64,000 bases of DNA from Chrysemys picta bellii (lineage: Eukaryota > Chordata > Testudines > Emydidae): positions 41,043,583 through 41,107,582 of the forward strand of contig NC_088797.1 of the NCBI RefSeq assembly GCF_011386835.1. Reading direction: 5' to 3'. Both the position numbers and the translations under genes were made by a program. The notes under the pieces were generated by a model, which searched no databases, was not told where the DNA came from, and was given only the letters and a program-made list of their open reading frames with translations. Of this stretch, positions 45,441 to 56,924 are shown piece by piece (the first letter of the stretch is position 1; every line of letters starts with the position of its first letter).

Positions 45441-47551
45441 TTTACTACTTTAACTTTTGGACACTGATCTGGATCCTGTAACCTCACAAGTAATTACAAT
45501 ATCTTTTGGGGGGATATTAGCAGAAGTAAAGCAGTGGAGGAAGAAGAGAGACAGATTTTCTTTTCCAGACGCTAGGGAAGGGGTGGTTTGCACCTAAGTG
45601 GGTGTTAGCAGGGAGCAATTCCTGCAGAGAAGACAGCACAGAGACTGTCAATGATGTGTGCATTCTGCAGGGGAAGGGTCCCTGTGTGCTCCCAAATGCC
45701 CCCCCAGGATCCAAGTTAAGGCCAGGAAATCTGGTCATGTGTGTTTTACATTGGTTATAGACAGGATAAGTAATTTATAATTAGCAGGACTCTCTTCTGG
45801 AAGAATCAGAATATCCCTCCCCTTCTTCTGCTCCCTCGGGCATCTGACCAGATTTCTGGGGTTTGTGAAATGTTATCACTAGCATCTCGGCTGTTAGTTC
45901 AACATTCTAGGATGCATCCAATCTTCTAGTTTGCCAGGTTCTTTCCATCCTTTCCGTTTTTAACTGCTCTTGGGCAACATGCTTTTGGCCTTATGTTTTG
46001 GTATGTCAGCTTTTGGAGCTTTAATTCCTTAGGACTGATGCAGCCAAGCATTTCCAAAGTGGGAAAACAAATCACATCCAGATTGGTGCTGAGCAAGCTT
46101 GAGAAACGCCCCCTTGTGAACAAACCTGCATAAAAAAAGTATTTTGAATTCAGCTCTAGTCTTGGGAGCTTAATTAGATAAACAGATATTCAGAAGCACA
46201 AGTCTCAGGCTGGAAAAGAGCTTGAATACATGAATACAAAACAGCCATAGATACCTGAATATTTCAGTAACAGTTTATCATTCAACCCATGTTCTCTCTC
46301 TTTTTTTATCTCCCAATGTCTCTGATTCTTTTTCAGGACAAATATACAACAAAAAGTCAGAGCAGGGGAAAATGCACAAGAAGAAAACCCACTGAAGGTA
46401 GGCTTGCTATTATTATTCAGTGACATCTCTCTTTATAAAACATTTGAAAACTTTCAAGAGTTCTGTGGAGACTTGATTCACCAGTGCATTGCTCCAGTTT
46501 TAAACCAGTATAATTCCTTGAATTTCAGTGGAGTTACACTGGCATAAAATGGGAGTAACAATAGAAGTGTATCAGATCCGTACTATTTTGTCCAGGTTCT
46601 TATACTGTGTCCCTCTCTGTGGTATTTGAGTTCTTACTGTACTAGTCCTAGTAATTCACTTATTCTCTACAGCCCTGATTTTACCTCTGGCACTAAGTTT
46701 GCTGCATTAAGCCCCATTTCGGCAAAGCATGTCAATATGAGCATAAATCCATCTCTGTTTGGCACAGCTCGTTCAGTAGGTGTTTAATATGCTTAAGTTC
46801 CTTTTCTGACTTTAGTGGGATTTAAGCATGTTCTTAAACTTAAACGCGTAGTTATGTTTAAGTAATTTCTTGGAAAAGATGGATGTAAGTATATAAAGTT
46901 TATGTGCTATGCTCAATCTGTGCCTTAGTCTTTTCCTTTCATGGATATTAGTGATCACCTTACTGCTATGCAGGTGGTTAAAGTTTGCAGGCACATTGAA
47001 TGAAGTTTATTTGTACTGAAAGGCATGTGATACAATTTTTCTTGTACCTCAAGTGGAGATATGGTAAAATTCTCTTCAGAACATCTTAAGATTCCTTGAT
47101 TGTACCACAAAGGGGCACTTAAGAGAGGCATTTAAACTTGTAGGCTGAGATGCTCTGTTTATTCATTTTGCAAAGCCAATTATTTTTCTGACTCTGTCTT
47201 GTCCAAAGAAAAAAGAGACTTTGAAATCTATGTACAGGTTTGTCTTAAATAAAGACTAACTTAGACTTTGCTTGTTTAGAAGAGCTTGGATAACTTAAAA
47301 TAAACTTCCAAAGAACATCCCCAGGCTTTTGTTTACTTACCCCAACATTTATTGCAGTCCGAATTCTGGTTGACGCTCCTGGGAAGGGGTCCTATTTCCT
47401 TTCTTAGCTACTTAGCCCTGAAATAGAAAGGGCATCATGTGCAGAGAGGGTATTACAGATAGTGAAAATAGCTTCAGAGCAGGACCTAGCACACCCAGTA
47501 GAAAGATTTGGAGACTTGAAGTGGATGAGATTCACTAAGTGGAAGAACAAA
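45441..47551. other. No gene or clear repeat recognised
   Basis: AT-rich; short frames only. 46700-46860 contains scattered gcttaag-type words that may be an old palindromic MITE but I cannot define it. Confidence 0.4.
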
Positions 47552-47859
47552 AGACAGTTACCTTTTCCGTAATGGTGTTCTTTGAGATGTGTTGCTCATG
47601 TCCATTCCACAATAGGTGTGCGTGCTTGCCACGTGCACCAGTGCCGGAAGTTTTTTCCCTAGCAGTACCCATATGGGAGCGTCCCTAGCAACACCTGGAA
47701 TGGAGCCGCTATAGCGTGGTATAAGGGGCGCTGTGTGCTCCCCGCACCTTCAGTTCCTTTTCGCCAGACAACTCTGACAGAGGTGAAAAAGGGCAGGATG
47801 TGGAATAGACATGAGCAACACATCTCGAAGAACACCAGTTACGGAAAAGGTAACTGTCT
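47552..47859. mobile_element. MITE-like element with 59-bp inverted ends
   Basis: The left arm 47552-47610 (agacagttaccttttccgta..., gttctttgagatgtgttgct...) is nearly the exact complement of the right arm 47801-47859. The interior is GC-rich with a TATA-like gtataagg near 47721. The next 200 bp (47860-48060) begin with another gctcatgtgcattccacgat and may belong to a longer version of the same repeat. No target duplication identified. Confidence 0.7.
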
Positions 47860-48060
47860 TTTCTTCTTCAAGTGATCGCTCATGTGCATTCCACGATAGG
47901 TGATTCCAAGCTATATCTGTTGGAGGTGGGTAGGAGTTCACAGACACTCAGGACGGAGTACAGCCCTGCTGAACCCAGCGTCCTCCCTGGTTTGGGAGAC
48001 GATCGCATAATATGAGATGAACCGAAGACCATCTGGCCGACCTACAAATGTCCTGAATAA

Positions 48061-48970
48061 ATAAACTGAGCTCATTAGAATATTGATGGCAGTTGCATAC
48101 ATTTACATTACAAATCTCTCACATTGAGGGAAATATGTAAAATATTTTAAACTCAACCTCAGCTCAACCTACGTGGTCATAAAAATAACAGGAACATGAA
48201 ATGTCATTTGAATCTGATCTGTACAGCAAGGCAAACCTTTTGGAATGTCCCTTGCAAACGTAAAAAAACAAACAATTTTCTTATCACTGCTAGTAACTTA
48301 TCTTCCATTAAATAACTATGGTAGTCATCGAATTTGTTTCCCTTTTCATTAAATTTAACTACTCTGGCTTTTTAAGGAGACTGAATGTGTGACTGTTTGG
48401 GTGATTTTCCCCCCCATCACAAATACTTCTCAACCCATTTCCTTCAAGGCAGTTTGAGTCCTATTTTGGGACACCGATAAGGGTTCTGAAGATATGGAGT
48501 TTTTGTCTATATATGACAGATAAGGTGACAAGATACATTAAGCCAAACACATTTATGCCTTCTCCAGACAGAGTATATTAAATGCAAAGTAACTATCATT
48601 ATGCACATAACAACAGTGACAAAACATAGATCCCAACAGTGCAAACCTTACTTATGCTGATGAGCACATCTCTGCAAGGGTCCTCTTACTGAGTTCCTTC
48701 CCCTTTGTTCCATCATCTCCCTCAGAATAGGCCCATCCTCAATCCTGGTGGCTCCTCGCGGGTAGGGGGGCAGGCGCTTGGGAAAGTAGAGGGAGTGCAT
48801 ACCTTCTGCCCCCAAGTACCTAGCACAAATAGACCTAGCGTATTAATACAGCCAGAAGCCACCGTTAACTTCCAGCTAAGCACCCTCTGAGATGGGATCC
48901 CTTGTTAAAGGGGATTCTCAGGGCAGGTGGCACCTGGATAGTCCCTGGCACATGGGTCCAGTAGAAGTGT
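48061..48970. other. No gene or clear repeat recognised
   Basis: AT-rich to 48650, mixed thereafter; no motifs. Confidence 0.4.
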
Positions 48971-48978
48971 GTTCCCAG

Positions 48979-49181
48979 CAGGGCCGGCTCCAGGGTTTTG
49001 GCCGCCCCAAGCAGCCACAAAAAAAAAACCAAAAACCCACAAACGTGATCGCGATCTGCGGCGACAAGTCCTTCGCTCCGAGGCGGAGTGAGGGACCGTC
49101 CACCGAATTGCTGCCGAATACCTGGACGTGCCGCCCCTCTCCGGAATGGCCGCCCCAAGCTGGTGCCTGGAGCCAGCCCGG
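48979..49181. mobile_element. hAT-type MITE with perfect 8-bp target duplication
   Basis: The left CAGGGCCGGCTCCAGG and the complemented right end CCGGGCTGGCTCCAGG form inverted ends. Exact 8-bp repeats gttcccag lie at 48971-48978 and 49182-49189. The 203-bp GC-rich interior contains an A-rich tract. The long overlapping frames at 48865-49351 on both strands are due to this GC-rich insert. Confidence 0.88.
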
Positions 49182-49189
49182 GTTCCCAG

Positions 49190-51020
49190 GGAACAGCAGC
49201 AGACCTCAAGGCTGATGTGGAGGCACACACCACAAGAATCAACAGGGTTTGCTGGCTGGAATCCCAGTTGCTTCACACCTTTGTATTCCATTACAGATCC
49301 CACCATTTCCCTGTGATGGAACAATGCAGAGAACCTCACCAAGCTCCTTAGACCCTCAGCAGGGATTTTCAGATGAGGGTAGAATCCCTCAGATCCCTCT
49401 AGTTTTGCTACTACTTATATTTTTAAATATAACCACATGCTGGACACCATGCAGTGGGTCTGGCGCTACACACACAATTGAGACACTTGGTTGGTCTCTT
49501 CACAGATCAGTGCTGTCCACAGGTAATATCCAGCTTACAAAGCGAATAGCTGCAGAGGCTTTCCATGATTTCCTACTTAGCTATTATTCACACTTGTAAT
49601 GTGTGTATCATTGCAAGATTTCTTGGAAAGCAGCTGGCTAGCGATTCAGTTTAAAAACAAACAAGATGGTAACTGACCATTTACACAAGCAGGTTCCATT
49701 TTAGCAGTTGCAGTTACTTAGGAAAATAGATTTCAAGCCCACTTACATTTTGTGTTTAGGATTCTGTTGATAAATTTTGCTGTCACAGGTTGTTCCCCAT
49801 TTTGTTTGTGTACAGTAATGACACTATAGAGGAATGACAAATAAATTTAAGCTAGGGTTTGTTTTAAGTCAAGGAGAAAAAACAAACTACCCAATATGAT
49901 TGTTAGGGGACTGATGGCTGTGAAAATCACAGTAGAACATGTGATTTCTGTAGATTGTAAATTAACTTGGCCCAAACAAGCAGTGACAGATACAAACTCA
50001 GAAACAAACTATAGTGAAATTGTTCATTTTCTAATTGTAGCACATCCTGAAATCTCTCCAGATAGTTATTTTAAACGATAGCATAGTCACCTAGTATTCT
50101 GATAACTGGTGCCTGAACCGGAGATGCTGGGGGTATGTCATTGGGCCCCAGCAACTTTTAGTGACTATGTCATCCACAGCCTTGAGTATTAGAAGAGTCA
50201 TGGTACCAGTGGGTTAAGTCCCAATCTTGTGCGGTGCTGAGCACATTGGAGATGGTGGTTCAGCACCTCACAGGATCAGGTCTTCAGTAGTGTAGAATCA
50301 AGAAATAGCCATTTCTTTCAGGAGAAAGTAGTAACAGACAGGACACCTAGGAAAACAAACGAATCCCTGATGTAATTCCATTGAAATCAATGGGACTTGA
50401 GTGCTTGTTTTAAGTATGTGCCTCAGTACTTTGCTGAATCAGGGCCTTAAACCTTAGGACACTGGCCGATCGTGAGGAGTTTAAACCCTCCACAACTGGC
50501 CAGATCAAAGGTATGGGGCGGAGGGGTTTGAAAGTGGGGGGGTGAGGAGCATTGGGGGCACTCCGATGGAAACTTCTATGGCCGGGGGTATAAGGAGCCA
50601 GAACAGAACTGTTGGGTGGAGCCAGTCCTTTCCAGGGATGCCAGCTTGCCTCACAGGCTCTGCCCACCTAATCACAGTTGCCAACAGTCCCGATTTGGCC
50701 AGGAATTCCCCAGGTTTTACCAGTTCATTACTGGTAACTGCAGCCCATTCCTATCCCTTAGGAAGGTAGCAGCACCGGAGGAAGGGGTTAAAAGCAGCCA
50801 AGGGCAGAACAGGATGGAATGAAGCCAGGAAGTGTAGCAACTCTGAGAGCAGCTTGTGGGAATGAGCCAGCTATTCACACTTGAGTGGGGAGAAAGATTG
50901 GGGATTATAGAAGAGGGAGAAGAGCAGAATAGAGAGGTGTGGAACTGATGGCAAGGGAGGAGGATAGTGACACAGGTGCATCAATTTCCTGCAATATCCT
51001 TGAAAAACATCACTGAATTA
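49190..51020. other. No gene or clear repeat recognised
   Basis: A short palindromic scrap with 'ccattgaaatcaatgggact' near 50380 resembles MITE centres. Otherwise nothing recognised. Confidence 0.4.
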
Positions 51021-52110
51021 AGATTAAGTATCTTTACAGTCCATTGTATTAATTGCAAAGGTTATGTATTGTTGTGGGCCAAGATTGAAAGTAATCTCTC
51101 TAGGGGGAGATGCGATTGAACCCCAGGAAGTGTTATGAATTTCAAAGGACCGTATTGAACAATGCACCAGACAAGAATGGACTTTTGGGATAGACAGTGT
51201 CAAGTGGTTTACTCTGGGAATCTCTAGGGGGAGGTGAACGCAAATTCCCCACCTCTGGTTATGCAAAAACCCAGCTTTTTGAAGCTATGCTCTGAGGAGA
51301 TGCCCATTGTCTGCTGATTACCTGTTCTTGGAGTCTCAAGATCAAAGGCCCAAGCTGTATAAAGGAATGATTAAGGTCATGTCTACATTAGCAAGCTTAT
51401 ACCAGCACAGCTGTACCAATGCAGCTACACTGCTGTAAGATCACTCATGTAGCCTCACTATGCTGACGGGAGAGAGTTCTCCCATCGATATAATAAAACC
51501 ATCTAAACAAGTGGCGGTAGCTATGTTGGCAGGAGAGCTGTGCAAATGAGTGCTTATGCCGCTGAAACTTGTGTTGCTCAGGGGGGTGTTTTTTCACACC
51601 TCTGAGCAAAATAAGCTTTGTCAAAATAATGGATAGTGTAGATATGGCCTAACCCATTCATGTGCATGCTAGTTCTGCGCTCAGGCTGTTACACACTTGT
51701 AACCACACAAAAAACCCATTTGAAGGACTGACTTCTACCAGAGCCCTTGTTGAAGTTGTAGGGTGATCTCTGGTAATCTTATTAGCATGTGTGTAGGTTC
51801 TTTTTTTGTTTTGTTTTTAATATGTGTTTTGTATTGCTTTCACCTTAAGCATAAATGTGCTTGCTTAGAAAGAGCTGTGTAGTAATTTATAACTGGTGGC
51901 AATTACAGCTGTTCATAGCCTCTGGGGAGAAAGCAAAGCATAGACACTGTCCTGTTTAGTCAATCTGGCTTCCTGGGAATACCTGGAAAGACCCCAGTCA
52001 TGAGCGTGAGAGATGTGGGTCTCTGCCCAAGAGAGGTGACGACTGAGGAGCTAGGCACCTAGAAAGGGTGCTCTCAAGGGACCAGGGTGGGGCGGGGGGT
52101 ACAGGTGCAG
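51021..52110 (+). mobile_element. LTR-like block interrupted by a MITE (candidate)
   Basis: A TATA-like ctgtataaagg (51356-51366) lies just before the MITE at 51374-51650. Downstream, cataaatgtgcttgcttaga and cactgtcctgtttagtcaat recall LTR R-U5 sequence of turtle retroelements. Limits are rough and no target duplication is seen. Confidence 0.3.
51374..51650. mobile_element. MITE with AGGYCATRTCTACA inverted ends
   Basis: The left AGGTCATGTCTACATTAGC and complemented right AGGCCATATCTACACTATC are inverted repeats. Internal inverted segments include gacgggagagagttctccca and ggcaggagag. 277 bp, no coding capacity. Class uncertain (the TCTACA core is reminiscent of Harbinger MITEs). Confidence 0.65.
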
Positions 52111-52430
52111 TTGCCCTGAACAGTGGCATAAGATAGGAAAAGGAATTTTTATAGTTACTTACCAGCAGCACTGGATGGTGCTGACACAGCCACAAGATCA
52201 ATAGCTACTGGTGTCACAATGAAGAGAACCCCGTGGTTGGTTGTGCCTGGTATCCCAAAAAAAGTTCAGATGGTGATGGAGAAATTATCTTTTGAAGGAC
52301 ATGATTTATTTAGCTCGAGTAAATATGTCTATGCATCCAGCGCTCAAGAAGTATTTATATTTTGTGGTAACGGACATATGTTAACAATTCAAAGTCCTTC
52401 TTTTTAGTCCCTCCACTGCCCCAAAGAACA

Positions 52431-54110
52431 TAAGAACATAAGAATGGCCATACTGGGTCAGACCAAAGGTCCATCCAGCCCAGTATCCTGTCTACCAACA
52501 GTGGCCAATACCAGGTGCCCGAAAGGGAGTGAACCTAACAGGTAATGATCAAGTGATCTCTCTCTTGCCATCCATCTCCATCCTCTGACAAACAGAGGCT
52601 AGGGACACAATTCCTTACCCATCCTGTCTAATAGCCATTAATGGACTTAACCACCATGAATTTATCCAGTTCTCTTTTAAATGCTTCACAACCTCCTCAG
52701 GTAAGGAGTTCCACAAGTTGACTGTGCGCTGCGTGAAGAAGAACTTCCTTGTATTTGTTTTAAACCTGCTGCCTATTATTTCATTTGGTGACCCCTAGTT
52801 CTTGTATTATGGGAATAAGTAAATAACTTTTCCTTATCCACTTTCTCCACATCACTCATGATTTTATATACCTCTATCATATCCCCCCTTAGTCTCCTCT
52901 TTTCCAAGCTGAAGAGTCCTAGCCTCTTTAATCTCTCCTCATATGGGACCCATTCCAAACCCCTAATCATTTTAGTTGCCCTTTTCTGTACCTTTTCTAG
53001 TGCCAGTATATCTTTTTTGAAATGAGGAGACCACATCTGTATGCAGTATTCGAGATGTGGGCGTACCATCGATTTATATAAGGGCAATAATATATTCTCA
53101 GTCTTATTCTCTATCCCCTTTTTAATGATTCCTAACATCCTGTTTGTTTTTTTGACCTCCTCTGCACACTGCGTGGACCTCTTCAGAGAGCTATCCACGA
53201 TGACTCCAAGATATTTTTCCTGACTTGTTGTAGCTAAATTAGCCCCCATCATATTGTATGTATAGTTGGGGTTATGTTTTCCAATGTGCATTACTTTAAA
53301 TTTATCCACATTAAATTTCATTTGCCATTTTGTTGCCCAATCACTTAGTTTTGTGAGATCTTTTTGAAGTTCGTCACAGTCTGCTTTGGTCTTAACTATC
53401 TTGAGCAGTTTAGTATCATCTGCAAACTTTGCCATCTCACTGTTTACCCCTTTCTCCAGATCATTTCTGAATAAGTTGAATAGGATTGGTCCGAGGACTG
53501 ACCCTTGGGGAACACCACTAGTTACCCCTCTCCATTCTGAGAATTTACCATTAATTCCTACCCTTTGTTCCCTGTCTTTTAACCAGTTCTCAATCCATGA
53601 AAGGATTAATTCCTTCCCTTTTATCCCATGACAGCTTAATTTACGTAAGAGCCTTTGGTGAGGGACCTTGTCAAAGGCTTTCTGGAAATCTAAGTACACT
53701 GTGTCCACTGGATCCCCCTTGTCCACATGTTTTTTGACCCCTTCAAAGAACTCTAATAGATTAGTAAGACACGATTTCCCTTTACAGAAACCATGTTGAC
53801 TATTGCTCAACAGTTTATGTTTTTCTATGTGTCTGACAATTTTATTCTTAACTATTGTTTCGACTAATTTGCCCAGGACCGACGTTAGACTTACCGGTCT
53901 GTAATTGCCAGGATCACCTCTAGAGCCCTTTTTAAATATTGGTGTTACATTAGCTAACTTCCAGTCATTGGGTACAGAAGCTGATTTAAAGGACAGGTTA
54001 CAAACCTTAGTTAATAGTTCCGCAACTTCACATTTGAGTTCTTTCAGAACTCTTGGGTGAATGCCATCTGGTCCCGGTGACTTGTTAATGTTAAGTTTAT
54101 CAATTAATTC
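52431..54110 (-). mobile_element. CR1 LINE, antisense, 5'-truncated
   Basis: The 3' end is at 52431 with two ataagaac-type tail units, then the 3' UTR (complement of ccatactgggtcagaccaaa). ORF2 runs from 52776 back to 54110, where it stops in the [15 protein letters not shown] region. It belongs to the same 3'-end type as the copy at 16.3-18.8 kb. Confidence 0.93.
52776..54110 (-). pseudogene. CR1 ORF2 reverse transcriptase, largely open
   Basis: 344 codons are open from 53810 to 52776. Blocks in order are [52 protein letters not shown], the catalytic [65 protein letters not shown] and [18 protein letters not shown]. Upstream of 53810 the fingers region ([17 protein letters not shown] and NDWKLANVTPIFKK) continues to about 54110 after a stop. 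The endonuclease domain is absent through 5' truncation, so it is not autonomous. Confidence 0.92.
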
Positions 54111-54333
54111 GAAATCAAATTTGGACCAGAAACCTGAGTCACAGGTTTATCTGAACCAGTGCAGATAAAAATAAGTCTTCCTCCAAAGATTTAACTTTCC
54201 CAAAACATGAACCTAATCTGTGCTGAGGTTTGAAAAAGTTTGGTTAACAATTTTTTACAACTATTTTTCACTTTTGAACACCTCAACACTTCTTAGCTTT
54301 GGCCAGGGGTGTAAGAATATGTGCTGAAAAGAC

Positions 54334-54723
54334 TTAGGGTATGTTCACAGTACATGCATCTTGTGGCAGCATGCAGAGTACATGTGCTGCCTTACCCCCA
54401 TAGCACAGGTATAAATAGCAGAGTAGGTGGTGAGGCACTACTTAGGCAAGTAAAGACATGCCTAACCCCTGTGAGTATGTACTCTACGTGGCTCTCTACA
54501 GATCTAAGCAGTGTCTCCCACATCTACTGCTATTTTTAACAGTGTAGTATCCCACCACAGGGAAAGACTCCAGCAGCAGGGAAAGGTTCTAACAGCCCCC
54601 TGCCAGAACCTTTCCCCACTGCCTAACCCCACTGCCAGAGCCTTTCACTGCTGCATGTAGCTACACACCGCAGTGTGTATACAGCCTGCTTTTCACTGCA
54701 GTGAGTAGCTACACATACCCTAT
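54334..54723. mobile_element. MITE with TAGGGTATGT inverted ends
   Basis: The left TTAGGGTATGTTCACAGTAC and complemented right ATAGGGTATGTGTAGCTACT are inverted repeats. The interior holds a duplicated block around caccacagggaaagactcc and ccagaacctttccccactgc. 390 bp, non-coding. Confidence 0.65.
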
Positions 54724-55516
54724 CTGTCACCATCCGTGGTGTGCAGTTTAGGCATGGCTTCAGACAGGTTGTTCATGCAGTAATGCTGGCCTGACAGAGA
54801 AGAGGAACTTAAGTAGCTCACCATGAAGCATCACAATGACAATCTATTGTCAATGATGCTGGTCATAACTTCCTGATGATTTTGAGCCTCAACTTTTCAA
54901 AACAAGGATGAGCCCTCACTTAATGAAATGCATCAGTTAGTGGGAGAGAAAGTGAGACAAGAAAGCTTGGTGTCTACAGTCAGTGTCTTAAGACTTGAAA
55001 ATGAGATTATGCAATTGTAGTCACTAAAGATGCCATGCAGAAGTGGCATTATCAGGTGATAATGCACCGTCATTGTGTCCCTGCTTTAGCCTTACTGCAC
55101 CAACTGGCAGCAGTGTGGCCCATTGTGAGATCTTGTTCCTAATGTTAATGAAACTGGAGGGGATACCTCTCTATCAAATAAACAGGAGCAAGTGTCTCTT
55201 AAAAGCAAATATGTTGCAATAGACAAATGTGTGACTAAAATTTGCTGGCCTGTGAAGGCATGCCTTATCACCTGATATCCTTTCCCACTGAGGAGATAGT
55301 ATCTTTACAGCTGGCTAGCTTGTTTTTCTGTAGAAATTTTATTGTAGCATGAGAGGCTGGCCATACTTTGTGCTAAATCGTTTTCACAGTCTTGGCCAGG
55401 CTCTCTGACTTAGCACTGCCTCTGGTCTGTTACTGCAAATAATCATTGTATATTATTTTGTTGATTTTTTAAAATCTGCAAATATTATGGGAATTAATTT
55501 AGAGCCAATATTTTAG
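54724..55516. other. No gene or clear repeat recognised
   Basis: AT-rich, no motif. Confidence 0.45.
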
Positions 55517-55518
55517 TA

Positions 55519-56274
55519 CAGTAGATTCCACTTAATAGCTAACCAGGTGTTGTTAACTTCCCGTTAATAGCAACATTTTGCCAGGAACCAAACCCATCCC
55601 ACTGATGTTAATGTTAATAGAAGTTGGGTATTGGCAATGACATACTGCTTATTTGGAACTTTTTTGGAAGAAAGTCCCCACCTCCAGGCAGGTTTGCGGG
55701 GCTGCAGCCAGGGAAGGAAGCACTGGGACGTGCCTTCTCTGGCTGCAGCTCTGCAAACCTGTATGCAGCTACAGCCTGTCCCAGCACTTCCTTCTTGGCC
55801 TGCAGCCCCACAAACCAGCCTGCACACAGGAGGTAAGGAATTGTGGTCTGGGAAGGGAGGCTATTGGCAGGGCAATAGTGGGGAGGGGGACTGCAGCCTG
55901 GATGTTGGAGCTGCATGATCTCTCTCCTTGTGCTCTCCAAGTTGCATCCTGCTTATGGGGACTGCAGGAAAGGAAATCTGGGGACATGCTGAACCCCAAC
56001 CCCCAGAGAGTGCAGGGAGAGGTATGGTGTAGCCCCACAAGACCCCAGTGCCCCTGCTCCTCATGGAAAGCCCCACCTTCTTGGCTGCATCCACCCTCCC
56101 TGCTGGATGCCCTGCCCACAATCCGGGCTCCAGCGCTGAAGCCAGAGAAGGCTCTTGCCAGCACCTCCTTCCCTGGCTGCTGCCTCACAAAGCTGTCTTC
56201 CACTTATTAGCACCTGCCAGATAATAGCACGTTTTCCTGGAAACTGAGGGGGCGGTAATAAGCAGACTCTACTG
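55519..56274. mobile_element. pogo/Tigger-like non-autonomous element with TA target duplication
   Basis: The left CAGTAGATTCCACTTAATAGC and complemented right CAGTAGAGTCTGCTTATTACC are inverted repeats, with TA at 55517-55518 and 56275-56276. The 756-bp interior is GC-rich and contains an inverted pair (ggtttgcggggctgcagcca near 55690 against ggcctgcagccccacaaacc near 55798). The overlapping frames on both strands at 55564-56210 (up to 185 codons) come from this palindromic, GC-rich interior and show no transposase motif. Confidence 0.75.
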
Positions 56275-56276
56275 TA

Positions 56277-56924
56277 TTGCTATAGCGCTAATTAATTATA
56301 AAACCAATAGTAAACAACATGAATGCCAAACAACTTTCTAATTATTATGTTGGTGAGGGTGCTCAGAGGCTCTGAACAGGGATCAGAGCTCCACAGGTCT
56401 AGGCATTGCCCCAAAGAGCTTACCATATATACACAAGGAGCTCAATCCAATGTCCATTGAAGTCAATGGGACCCTTTGGTTAATTTCAGTTGGGCATTGG
56501 ATAAGGCCGATGATAAGGTACAAGAGATGGATGTAACAAATATGGAGTGAAGATAGGAGTATTCTGGGAAATGAGTTACACAGAAAAGTAATCATGAATG
56601 GTATTAAAAAGTGACAGTCTCAGCATACCAGCCACTGGCAGAGTTTTACAGGTATCCTAGCAGAGGTGAGTTTTAAGGGGAGATTTGGGGGCTAAAGCAT
56701 CAACTTTACAGGGAAATGTTTCCCAAGCAAGGGGTGCTTCATGGGAGAAAGCACAGAGGTGCTTGAGAAAAAATTGAACTAGCAGGTGAATAAAGGCAAG
56801 ACTAAGAAAAATGTATGTGACTTTGGATAAGTTTTTAGAGCTCAAGGAAATATAATTAAGCACAGATTTTATAGATTCCTGTTAGCTTGTTTTCCTGAGT
56901 GCTGTATAGTTGATGAATTCCAGT
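56277..56924. other. No gene; possible old repeat
   Basis: 'gcaaggggtgcttcatggga' and 'aagcacagaggtgcttgaga' (56728-56766) resemble an old dispersed repeat I cannot name. A MITE-like 'ccattgaagtcaatgggacc' is at 56454-56473. Confidence 0.35.

Noticed and set aside
48865..49351. 145-codon minus frame and several plus frames
   Set aside because: Created by the GC-rich hAT MITE at 48979-49181; frames overlap in all phases without any motif.
55564..56210. Frames of up to 185 codons on both strands
   Set aside because: They lie wholly inside a GC-rich, partly palindromic MITE with TA duplications and show no domain.
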